Shown: piece by piece, positions 22,857 to 30,216 of the stretch
Position numbering within the stretch: the first letter of the stretch is position 1
How the letters are laid out: the number at the start of each line of letters is the position of its first letter
Assembly: GCA_028767165.1 (NCBI GenBank)
Contig: JARACJ010000014.1
Span: forward strand, 62,001 to 126,000
Origin: Proteobacteria bacterium DTSAM18
GTDB lineage: Bacteria; Myxococcota_A; UBA796; GCA-2862545
Reading direction: 5' to 3'
DNA: 64,000 nucleotides
Notes under the pieces: model-generated
Databases searched by the model: none
Seen by the model: the letters and a program-made list of their open reading frames with translations, nothing else
Told to the model about the DNA's origin: nothing
Translations under genes and position numbers: made by a program

Positions 22857-23480
22857 CTACTGCTGTGCGTCGAACATCAGGGGGTACTCGAGGGATGCCC
22901 CATCGACCTCCCCGAGGAACACCGGGCGGGACAGCTGCTCGGCGAGGCACAGGCCCAGGTCTTCGAAGGCAGGGGTGGGTTCGATGTCGTCGAACGTGGT
23001 GTGGCCCTTCAGGTAGGTGTGGCCAGCGTGGCCTTCCGTGGCCAGGTGGACCACGGCTCGAATGGGACCTTGATCCCCGTGGGCCTTCAGGAAGGTCTCG
23101 TAGCAGGGGGTGAGCGTGCTGTAGTGCTCCCGCATCCAGGCGGTCATCTCCTCCTGGCTGAACGGGCGTGGCACATCGAGGGAGTGGTCCTCCCGGCGCC
23201 CGGGCGTGCCGATTCCCTTGGGCTCGGCAAGCCGCCGCCGGGCCTGGGACGACCCGGACGGCGGCAGCACCGCGAGATCGAAGCCGGACACCTCGTCGTA
23301 CCGCTCCTGGGGGCGTGACGGCGGATCCGCCAGGATGGGGTCGTCGGCGGTCTCCTCGCCTCCGGCCGTGCCTGCGACCTCGATCGGTGCGGAGCGCTGC
23401 GCGAGGTGGATGCCGGTCCACAGGGTGACGACGCCTGCCGCGGCGACGGTGAGAGGCAACATCAGGCGTGTACGGGGCAT
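22857..23480 (-). CDS. membrane-anchored AgmX/PglI C-terminal-like protein 2
   Basis: 207 residues. An N-terminal membrane segment (MLPLTVAAAGVVTLWTGI) is followed by a flexible Pro/Ser-rich linker and, from ~125, a compact domain STLTPCYETFLKAH...GPIRAVVHLATEG with a later GLCLAEQLSRPVF. That layout (CY...G.v.v...g....C....) resembles the TonB-like C-terminal domain of AgmX/PglI proteins of myxobacteria. This is an inference from pattern. Its start overlaps the stop of the upstream gene by one base, so the pair is coupled. Possible role in envelope energy transduction or gliding-type complexes is speculative. Confidence 0.65.
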   Translation of the reverse strand: MPRTRLMLPLTVAAAGVVTLWTGIHLAQRSAPIEVAGTAGGEETADDPILADPPSRPQERYDEVSGFDLAVLPPSGSSQARRRLAEPKGIGTPGRREDHSLDVPRPFSQEEMTAWMREHYSTLTPCYETFLKAHGDQGPIRAVVHLATEGHAGHTYLKGHTTFDDIEPTPAFEDLGLCLAEQLSRPVFLGEVDGASLEYPLMFDAQQ

Positions 23481-24103
23481 CAGTCCTCCATGGGCGTCGG
23501 TCCGCCGAAGAGGATGTGGCTCTCCTGGGCATCCTCCGTGGCAGGGAGGGACCAGGCGGAGAGCTCCGCCTCGAGACAGTCGAGGGTGGACTCGAGCAGA
23601 TCGGCGGGGGGCGCGGGCAGGGTGTCGTCGACCACCTCGATGGTCAGGTCGGCATCGTAGAAGATGCGTTCGCCCTGCGTGATGGGGACCATGCGTACCT
23701 CGACCCGGAAGCTCTCCACGCCATAGGGGGGCTGCGTCGTCAGGCAGCCGAACAGACGGCCGCCGTTGTCCCGGACCAGGCCCGAGATGGGGTCTTCCGG
23801 CTCCGTGGAAGGCTCTTCCGGGGCCATGGCGCCGGGCACTGCGCCGTCGGTGTCATGGGCCCGTTCGCCAGCGACGGCCTTGGGCGGGGACGTCGGTGTC
23901 GGCAGTCGCAGCGTCCGACGGGATGGGGGCACGGGGGCCCTCGGGCCCGAGGCCTCCTTGGGAGGCGTGGGCGCCGGGGAGCGAGGCGCGGGGGCCTCGG
24001 CGGCAGTCGGAGGCTGCAGCATCCACCATCCCAGCCCCGCCGCCGCCACGATCAGGCCGATACGTGCGACCTTCGCGATGCGGGGGGAGTAGGGAGCGGC
24101 CAT
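23480..24103 (-). CDS. membrane-anchored AgmX/PglI-like protein 1
   Basis: 207 residues, the same length as its coupled neighbour. Residues ~9-29 form a membrane segment (VARIGLIVAAAGLGWWML), then a long Pro-rich linker (APTPPKEAS...PVPPSR) that could span the periplasm as in TonB, then a C-terminal globular part with LFGCLTTQPPYGVESFRVEVRM and a second Cys (LDCLEAELSAW). The two-Cys, beta-strand pattern matches the neighbour's C-terminal domain loosely, so a distant paralogue is likely. It leads a two-gene unit whose stop and start codons share a base (TGATG at 23480). Confidence 0.65.
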   Translation of the reverse strand: MAAPYSPRIAKVARIGLIVAAAGLGWWMLQPPTAAEAPAPRSPAPTPPKEASGPRAPVPPSRRTLRLPTPTSPPKAVAGERAHDTDGAVPGAMAPEEPSTEPEDPISGLVRDNGGRLFGCLTTQPPYGVESFRVEVRMVPITQGERIFYDADLTIEVVDDTLPAPPADLLESTLDCLEAELSAWSLPATEDAQESHILFGGPTPMED

Positions 24104-24187
24104 GGCATGATCCTGCGGTGTCGAACCGGCTGGACCCTACCACGGGTTTTCCGAAGTGCGGTACTGAGGTTTTTCCGCATAGGCGGA

Positions 24188-26107
24188 TCAGCGGGAGGCC
24201 ACCGCCTCCCAGTTCTCCTCGGCCTCTTCCTGTGCCGAGGCCCGCTCCACCTGCATGCCCATGTGGGTGTCGTAGCGCACGGAGCCACGGCCACCCTTGC
24301 GGGGGCGGCTCCAGGCGCCGTAGGCGGGGCCAGGGGGCACCAGGCACTCCTTGCCGCGGCCGATGAGGTCGCTGCGGCCCCAGGCGATCAGGGCCTCGCG
24401 CACGTGCGGGTGCTCCTCGCGCTTCCAGAAGAAGAGCAGGGCGCGCTGGCGGGAGCGCTCCTTGCGGTCGCGGGCGATGAAGACGTCCTGCTTGGTGTAG
24501 GGGTCGACACCGGTGAACCAGGTGGCCGTGGAGATGGTGCTCGGCGTGGGCATGAACATCTGCACCTGCCGGGGCTTGAGGCGGTGCTCCTTCATGTACA
24601 GCGCCAGGGCGATGGTCTCCTCGGGGCCGACGCCCGGGTGGGCGCACTGGAAGTAGGGCACCATGTACTGCTTCTTTCCGGCCTTGCGGTTGGCTTCCTT
24701 GAAGCGCTCCATGAAGGCCGTGAAGTACTTGATGTCGGGCTTGCGCATCTTCATGAGCGCCTCTTCGCCCGCGTGCTCCGGCGCCACCGAGAGCTGGCCC
24801 TGGACGTGGTGCAGCGCCAGCTCCTCGACGAACTCGTCGTCGAGAGCCGCGAGGTCGTAGCGGATGCCCGAGTTGATGTAGACCCGCTTGATGCCGGGCA
24901 GCTCACGGGCCTCACGCAGCAGCTCGAGGTACGGCTTGTGATCGGTGCCGTAGTGCTTGCAGCGCACCGGGTGCAGACAGCTCACACGACGGCAGACCTT
25001 GTTGGCCGCCTCGTTCGTGCAGTGCATGTGGAACATGTTGGCGGTGGGGCCGCCGAGGTCGGACACGATGCCGTTGAAGCCCTTGCGCTTGGGGAGCTGC
25101 TTCATCTCCCGGATGACCGACTCGTGGGAGCGGCTGGTGACGTCCTTGCCCTGGTGGATCGTCAGCGCGCAGAAGCTGCAGCCACCGGAGCAGCCGCGGT
25201 TGATCGTGACCGAGCCCGCGATGGAGTTCAGGGCCGGGATCGGCTTGCGGTAGCAGGGGTGGGGCGCGTAGGCGTAGGGGAGCTCGTGGAGCTGATCCAT
25301 CTCTTGCGTGGTGATGGACTCGGCGGGCGGGTTCTGCACCACCCAGCGGGCGCCGTGCTTCTGGATGAGCGTGCGGCCGCAGTGGGGGTTGGACTCCTTG
25401 TACATCTCGAGGGTGACCCGGTTGAGGTGCAGCTTGTCCTTCTTGCACTCCTCGAGGGTGGGCAGCTCGATGACGTTCTCGCCCTCGGGCTTGGGCTCCT
25501 TGCCGCCCAGGGCGTAGGCCACGCCGGGGATGTCGCGGCAGGCCTTGGGATCGCCGGTGGCATCGAGCCGCCTGGCGATCTCGAGGATCTGGCGCTCGCC
25601 CATGCCGAACACGAGCAGGTCGGCCTTGGAGTCCATCAGGATGGAGCCGCGGATGCGGTTCTGCCAGAAGTCGAAGTGCACCAGGCGCCGCAGGGACGCC
25701 TCGATGCCGCCGATGACCACGGGCACGCCCGGGTAGGCCTGGCGGGCACGGGCCACGTAGGGGATCGTGGCGCGGTCGGGGCGGTGGCCCATCTCGCCGC
25801 CCGGCGCGTAGGCATCGGCGCTGCGCAGCCGCTTGGAGGCCGTGTAGCGGTTGACCATGGAGTCCATGTTGCCGGCGGTGATGCCGAAGAACAGCCGGGG
25901 CTCGCCGAGGGCCTGGAAGGACGCCGGATCGCTCCAGTCGGGCTGGGCGATGATGCCGACGGAGTAGCCGTGGGCCTCGAGCCAGCGACCGATGGCGGAC
26001 ACGCCCCAGGAGGGGTGGTCGACATAGGCATCACCGGTGACGAGCACGACGTCGAGCTGCTTGCCCTTCGTCTCTTCGAGGGTCATGGGAAGGAATCGTC
26101 TGGCCAT
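24188..26107 (-). CDS. ygiQ: YgiQ-family radical SAM protein
   Basis: 639 residues, the normal family length. N-terminal cobalamin-like domain start (LDVVLVTGDAYVDHPSWGV), a conserved mid region (PYVARARQAYPGVPVVIGG) and the radical SAM cluster motif GCSGGCSFCALT (CxxxCxxC, around residue 305). The C-terminal part (PYFQCAHPGVG, RKPGQVQ-like KPRQVQMFMPTP and TATWFTG) is also diagnostic. The function of YgiQ (UPF0313) is not settled. The start could be 26107 or the ATG at 26086 (MTLEETKGK). It stands alone, divergent from the PLP enzyme gene. Confidence 0.93.
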   Translation of the reverse strand: MARRFLPMTLEETKGKQLDVVLVTGDAYVDHPSWGVSAIGRWLEAHGYSVGIIAQPDWSDPASFQALGEPRLFFGITAGNMDSMVNRYTASKRLRSADAYAPGGEMGHRPDRATIPYVARARQAYPGVPVVIGGIEASLRRLVHFDFWQNRIRGSILMDSKADLLVFGMGERQILEIARRLDATGDPKACRDIPGVAYALGGKEPKPEGENVIELPTLEECKKDKLHLNRVTLEMYKESNPHCGRTLIQKHGARWVVQNPPAESITTQEMDQLHELPYAYAPHPCYRKPIPALNSIAGSVTINRGCSGGCSFCALTIHQGKDVTSRSHESVIREMKQLPKRKGFNGIVSDLGGPTANMFHMHCTNEAANKVCRRVSCLHPVRCKHYGTDHKPYLELLREARELPGIKRVYINSGIRYDLAALDDEFVEELALHHVQGQLSVAPEHAGEEALMKMRKPDIKYFTAFMERFKEANRKAGKKQYMVPYFQCAHPGVGPEETIALALYMKEHRLKPRQVQMFMPTPSTISTATWFTGVDPYTKQDVFIARDRKERSRQRALLFFWKREEHPHVREALIAWGRSDLIGRGKECLVPPGPAYGAWSRPRKGGRGSVRYDTHMGMQVERASAQEEAEENWEAVASR

Positions 26108-26259
26108 GGAGCACTCCGTTGGAGCGCCCTGTTATCCGGCGCCGGGCCGTTTTCCAAGTCCACAGTGGTGTTTGTGATGATTCATGTCAGCCTGGAACCT
26201 GCACTTCTGCTGTGTCGCGGCCGAAAGGGGACGGTGCAGGTCCGGAATCAGGAGGCCCG

Positions 26260-27141
26260 GTGGCGTACCACATGACGCCGCTGGTCGATCTGGGCACGTC
26301 GGTTCACCCGCAGGTGCGGGTGCTGCTCAAGGCCGAGTGGATGCTCCCCAGCGGCTCCACCAAGTGGCGTACGGCCCGGGCCCTGCTGACGGCCGCGCTG
26401 GCTCGCGAGCCGGATCTCGAGGGTGTCGTGGCGGCCACGAGCGGCAACCTGGGCGTGGCGCTCGCCTGGCACTGCGAGCGCCTGGGGCTCCGGTGCGTGG
26501 TCGCGTGCAGCGAGGCGGTGCCTGCCGGGAAGCGTGCGCGCATGGAGCAGCTGGGGGCCGAGGTCCGCACGGTGACGGCCGAAGCTCCGGGCCGCATGCA
26601 TGGGCGTGATCTGTACCGCGCCGGGCGCCTGGCGGACCGCATCGGCCGGGAGCAGGGCCTGACGGTGCTCCGGCAGTGGACGGACCTCGCCGCGGTGGCG
26701 GTGCACCGGGACGTCACGGCCCGCGAGGTGTCGGCCCAGGCGCCGGTGCCCGTCGACATCGTCGTGGCGGCCGTGGGCAGCGGAGGCACATTGGCCGGGC
26801 TGGTGCAGGGCCTTTGTGACAGCGGTGTGTCACCGAAGGCGGTGGCCGTGGAGCCGGAGGCTGTGAAGACCCTCCGCACCGGACGCAACAACCCCCAGCC
26901 GCACGACCTGTTCGGGGTGGGGCTGGGGGTGATGCCGCCGCATCTGCGGGATGTGGTGCTGTGGGAGGCCTGGGGTGTGCCAGGCGACCATGCACCGATG
27001 GAGTTGGCTCAGGGCCGGCCTGGACCGACCACGCTGGCGTGCCTGGAGGTGATCAGGCGAAGGGCGCCGGCCTGGTCCAGGACGCTTGGCCCACGGGCTT
27101 GCGTGCTCGTGCTCGGCTCCGACGGGATTCCTTTGCCTTGA
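26260..27141 (+). CDS. fold-type II PLP-dependent enzyme (threonine/cysteine metabolism-like)
   Basis: 293 residues from GTG 26260, which has AGGAGG four bases before it. The Schiff-base lysine is probably Lys35 in SGSTKWRTA; ATSGNLGVALA is the substrate loop and GSGGTLAGL the phosphate-binding loop. These features define the tryptophan-synthase-beta fold family (cysteine synthase, threonine dehydratase/synthase, D-cysteine desulfhydrase). I cannot tell which reaction; the chain is shorter than threonine synthase and close to cysteine synthase length. Its 3' end overlaps a convergent small gene by 89 bases. Confidence 0.85.
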   Translation: MAYHMTPLVDLGTSVHPQVRVLLKAEWMLPSGSTKWRTARALLTAALAREPDLEGVVAATSGNLGVALAWHCERLGLRCVVACSEAVPAGKRARMEQLGAEVRTVTAEAPGRMHGRDLYRAGRLADRIGREQGLTVLRQWTDLAAVAVHRDVTAREVSAQAPVPVDIVVAAVGSGGTLAGLVQGLCDSGVSPKAVAVEPEAVKTLRTGRNNPQPHDLFGVGLGVMPPHLRDVVLWEAWGVPGDHAPMELAQGRPGPTTLACLEVIRRRAPAWSRTLGPRACVLVLGSDGIPLP

Positions 27142-27292
27142 CGGTGTCGTCGTCGGACACGCGCAGCCAGTCGGGCAGGAGGTACTCGTCGAGATCGACC
27201 TCCTCGTGGCGCCCGAGCCAGAACTGCCAGCCGAGTACGACTGCATAGACGGTCATCATCACGGGGATGAGGGAGTGGACCAGCTCTGCCAT
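27053..27292 (-). CDS. small single-pass membrane protein, function unknown
   Basis: 79 residues. ATG at 27292 has a near-perfect AAAGGAGG six bases upstream. One membrane helix (ALIPVMMTVYAVVLGW region, residues ~6-22) is followed by an acidic segment (HEEVDLDEYLLPDWL) and a basic tail (KAKESRRSRARARKP). The last ~29 codons are antisense to the PLP-enzyme gene. The good ribosome site and clean topology argue for a real gene; I recognise no family. Confidence 0.55.
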   Translation of the reverse strand: MAELVHSLIPVMMTVYAVVLGWQFWLGRHEEVDLDEYLLPDWLRVSDDDTVKAKESRRSRARARKPVGQASWTRPAPFA

Positions 27293-27417
27293 GTGGGGCC
27301 TCCTTTGTGACGGCTTTGTGTCACCACTGTAACACAAGAGTCGGTCATCCCAAGAGGAACTTCACATCGATGCCGAAAAAAGGGGTTCTGTCGATGTGGG
27401 GTGAGCGGGTCGGTTCG

Positions 27418-27505
27418 TTGTGTGACGGTCGGCGTCACAAAGGTGACGCACGTCGTCGCGACGGTGACACGGGAGACCGCCCTGTGTGACATCGGCCGTC
27501 ACACA
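27418..27505. promoter_or_regulatory. repeated GTGAC-N7-GTCAC inverted repeats (operator-like cluster)
   Basis: Two sites share the form TGTGAC-7 bases-GTCACA: 27421-27439 and 27485-27503 (the second extends to TGTGTGAC/GTCACACA, 27483-27505). A related site TTGTGACGGCTTTGTGTCAC lies at 27305-27324 upstream of the small membrane-protein gene, and single GGTGAC half-sites lie between. Arms and spacing suggest a dimeric regulator. The regulator is not identified. Confidence 0.5.
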
Positions 27506-27519
27506 AGGCCCTGCACGAG

Positions 27520-27545
27520 AAAACCCCACCGCGAGCGGTGGGGTT
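27520..27545 (-). terminator. Rho-independent terminator of operon A
   Basis: Minus-strand stem CCCCACCG/CGGTGGGG with a three-base loop followed by TTTTCTC, 24 bases after the operon A stop codon at 27570. Confidence 0.75.
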
Positions 27546-27569
27546 CGGGGGATCCGGGGTCGGGTGCGG

Positions 27570-28994
27570 TCAGGGGCTGGGGTCGCAGGCGTCGCCGATG
27601 CCGTCGTCGTCGCCGTCGAGCTGGTGGTCGACGTGGGTCTGTGGCCCCTGCAGCGAGACCTCGAGGCCCGTGACCTTCGTGCCCTGCCCATCCAGGAACC
27701 GGGCGACCATTCCCCAGCCGCCGCCGTGATCGTGGACGAGGATGGTGACCTGGTGCCACCCCGCGGTGAGGTCGACCGCGTACAGCTCGTCGTCGATGCT
27801 GACGCCCTGACAGGACGCGTCCTCGCCCAGGAGGGTGTCGTCGATCCACACCCGGTGTCCGTCGTCGGAGCCGACGGCCAGGCTGCCCGTGAAGTCCGTG
27901 GGGAAGTGCACCCAGGTGGTGGCGAGGGAGCCCCGGGGCGAGAAGGAGCCGCCGATGCCGTCGTCGAAGTCCTGCCTGTCGGCGACGCCCCGCCACTGCC
28001 ACCAGGTGTGGCTCGCGCCGGAGGTGAGGGCGGCGAGGGGAAGCACCGCGGTGTCGGGCGTGGAGGCCGTGTCGACGGGGGTGCCGGAGTCGGTGGCCGT
28101 GTCGGCCGGCGTGGAGGTGTCCGTGGGAGGGGACGTGTCGACGGGCGGTGCCGTGTCGCCACCGGTGGGGACCTGCCAGGTGGCCCCGGTGGTGGCGGAT
28201 GCGGCCACCGTCCGGGCAGAAGGCGACCAGGGGACGGGCAGGCAGCCGTCCTCGGCCGGGGCGAGATCGAGGGGCGCGAGCAGGAGCCAGTCGCGGAGGA
28301 AGCCACTGGCGTCGACCTGCAGCGTGGTGGAGGAGGTGTTGGCCACGAGCGGGCAGTTGTCGACCCCGTCGAGCAGACCGTCGCCGTCGTCGTCGTCGTC
28401 GCAGACGTTGGGGAGCAGATCGCCGTCCGGATCGTCGGCCGGATCGGTGACGAGGCCCTCGCCGTCACAGCTGTCGTCACCCACGACGATCTGCAGCTGG
28501 TAGCCGGGCACCGCGGACTTCATGAGCCCCTCGACACACACGGCGTAGTCGCCCTCGGCCAGGTACCGCACGGCGGGCTCGGTGCCGGCATCGAGGGTGG
28601 CGCAACCCTCCGTGCTGCCCACGGCCACCGCGAGGCGGCCATGGTTGCGTCCGAAGGCCGACAGGGCGAACTCGGGTGGACACAGGCCGTCGAGGCCCGT
28701 GGCCTGGGCGGTGATGTAGCCGTTGTCGGGCACCTGGACCCGGTAGCAGTCGACGTCGGCGCTCGTGAGCACGCCGATGGCGGTGAACGGGGCCTCGACC
28801 GGCGTGGCCTCCCAGGAGGAGTCGTTGGGCTCGACCTCGTTGAGTCCCTCGGGCGGAGGGAACGCGGGCGCACCGGTGTCACCGGGCCCGGTGTCCATGG
28901 GCCCGGAGTCGAGGGCGGCGTCGTCTGCGGGCTGCGTGCAGGCGACCAGGGCAGCCGTCAGAACAGCGGCAGGGAGTCGAAGGACGTGGGCCAT
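27570..28994 (-). CDS. operon A lipoprotein: PPC, TSP3 and PA14-like domains
   Basis: 474 residues. Lipobox LVAC (Cys 19), then a Thr/Asp/Gly linker. Residues ~50-150 (NEVEPNDSSWEATPV... to ...YRVQVPDNGYITAQATG) look like a bacterial pre-peptidase C-terminal (PPC) domain. A TSP3-type stretch follows ([28 protein letters not shown]). The C-terminal third (LAVGSDDGHRVWIDDTLLG, AGWHQVTILVHD) resembles a PA14-like sandwich, and the end returns to TSP3 (DGDDDGIGDACDP). Glycan and calcium binding at the cell surface is inferred. It overlaps the DUF1501 stop by 37 bases. Close paralogue of 44983-46518. Confidence 0.85.
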   Translation of the reverse strand: MAHVLRLPAAVLTAALVACTQPADDAALDSGPMDTGPGDTGAPAFPPPEGLNEVEPNDSSWEATPVEAPFTAIGVLTSADVDCYRVQVPDNGYITAQATGLDGLCPPEFALSAFGRNHGRLAVAVGSTEGCATLDAGTEPAVRYLAEGDYAVCVEGLMKSAVPGYQLQIVVGDDSCDGEGLVTDPADDPDGDLLPNVCDDDDDGDGLLDGVDNCPLVANTSSTTLQVDASGFLRDWLLLAPLDLAPAEDGCLPVPWSPSARTVAASATTGATWQVPTGGDTAPPVDTSPPTDTSTPADTATDSGTPVDTASTPDTAVLPLAALTSGASHTWWQWRGVADRQDFDDGIGGSFSPRGSLATTWVHFPTDFTGSLAVGSDDGHRVWIDDTLLGEDASCQGVSIDDELYAVDLTAGWHQVTILVHDHGGGWGMVARFLDGQGTKVTGLEVSLQGPQTHVDHQLDGDDDGIGDACDPSP

Positions 28995-30208
28995 TGGGCT
29001 TGGATCTCCGGGGTGTCGATGCCGAGGTGCTGGCGAAGGGTGGCGTGGATGTGGCCGGGGGTGATGCGGATGCCGTCGTCGTCGACCTTCAGGGTGTCGG
29101 GGTCGAGGCGGCGGGGGGTGACCCGCTCGTCGGTGCGCCCGATCACGCGGTTGCCCGGGATGCCGGGGCCGATCATGAGCATCGAGGTGATGGAGAAGTG
29201 ATCCTTGCCGTTGCCGGCGTTGTACCAGGGGGTGCGGCCGAAGTCGGAGCCGATGAGGAGCAGGATGCGGTCGGCGAGACCCTGCCGCTCCGCCTCCTCC
29301 ATGATGTAGCGGGCGCCATCGAACAGGTAGTTGAGCGAGGAGGTGTGGCTCTCGTCGTGGTTGCCGTGGGTGTCGAACCCGCCCGCAGACAGGGACGCAC
29401 TGGTGGTGACCCCCGCCTTGAAACACGCCATGGTGATCTGGGCCTGGCGCTGCAGCTTCGTGTCGGCCTCGGCGGCGGGCAGGACCTCCGCGAGCAGGGC
29501 GAGCTCGTTGTCGCCCACCCGTGCCTCCCGCAGCCGCTGCATGGCGCGGATCTCCCGGGGCAGGCTGGAGGTCTCCTTCTGGCGGGCCAGGCGATCGAGC
29601 TGGGCCTGCTGCAGCCGGGACTGGGTGCTCTGGGTGAACAGGTTGCTGGTCTGGCTGTCCGGGTCGAGCAGATAGGGGTGGGCGAGCTGCCGCACGGTGT
29701 CGGTGTTCGGCAGGCGGGTGATCGGCACGGCGCCGCCCGTGAGGTCGTACCCGCCGTGGCTGAGGAAGGCCATCGACGCGCGATCCTCCGGCAGCGATGC
29801 GCTCAGGGCCGACAGGGCGGGGGAGCCGGGGTCGGTGCGACCCGACCAGGCGTAGCGGGTGCCGGTCTCGTGGCTGTTGGTCTGGTTGTCGACGCCGTTG
29901 AGCGCCAGGATCTGGTCGCGGTAGGCCTGGAAGAACTCGATCACGCGGGGGACCGGGGCCAGGTCGAAGCTGCCCACGTTCGTGATCTCGTCGGTGAAGT
30001 AGTGGTTGACGGGATCGGTGGCGTTCTCGTTGGCCCGGCCCTTGGGGTCGCAGATCATGGTGGGGTCCCAGCCGCCGCCGGCGTGCAGGGTGACCACGAG
30101 GGGGCCGGTGTAGGACTGCGACGCGTGGGCCCGGCGGGCGAGCCAGGTGGGAGAGGCCGCGGTGAGGCCCGCGGCGCCCATCATCTTCAGGAGGTCTCGA
30201 CGGTTCAT
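28958..30208 (-). CDS. operon A DUF1501 protein, Tat-exported
   Basis: 416 residues from ATG 30208. The leader MNRRDLLKMMGAAGLTAASP is a twin-arginine signal. DUF1501 family landmarks: VVTLHAGGGWDPTMICDPKG, LNGVDNQTNSH, GGFDTHGNH, and LIGSDFGRTPWYN with GKDHFSITSMLMIGPGI near the C-terminus. DUF1501 belongs to the alkaline-phosphatase/sulfatase superfamily by fold, but its substrate is not established; the metal-site residues appear in the SDFGRT and GKDH motifs. It starts eight bases after the haem protein's stop, so the genes are one operon. Confidence 0.92.
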   Translation of the reverse strand: MNRRDLLKMMGAAGLTAASPTWLARRAHASQSYTGPLVVTLHAGGGWDPTMICDPKGRANENATDPVNHYFTDEITNVGSFDLAPVPRVIEFFQAYRDQILALNGVDNQTNSHETGTRYAWSGRTDPGSPALSALSASLPEDRASMAFLSHGGYDLTGGAVPITRLPNTDTVRQLAHPYLLDPDSQTSNLFTQSTQSRLQQAQLDRLARQKETSSLPREIRAMQRLREARVGDNELALLAEVLPAAEADTKLQRQAQITMACFKAGVTTSASLSAGGFDTHGNHDESHTSSLNYLFDGARYIMEEAERQGLADRILLLIGSDFGRTPWYNAGNGKDHFSITSMLMIGPGIPGNRVIGRTDERVTPRRLDPDTLKVDDDGIRITPGHIHATLRQHLGIDTPEIQAQWPTSFDSLPLF

Positions 30209-30216
30209 GGGCGGCC

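Noticed and set aside
27421-27505. CRP (TGTGA-N6-TCACA) binding sites
   Set aside because: The spacing between TGTGA and TCACA is nine bases in both sites, not six, so the consensus is not met.
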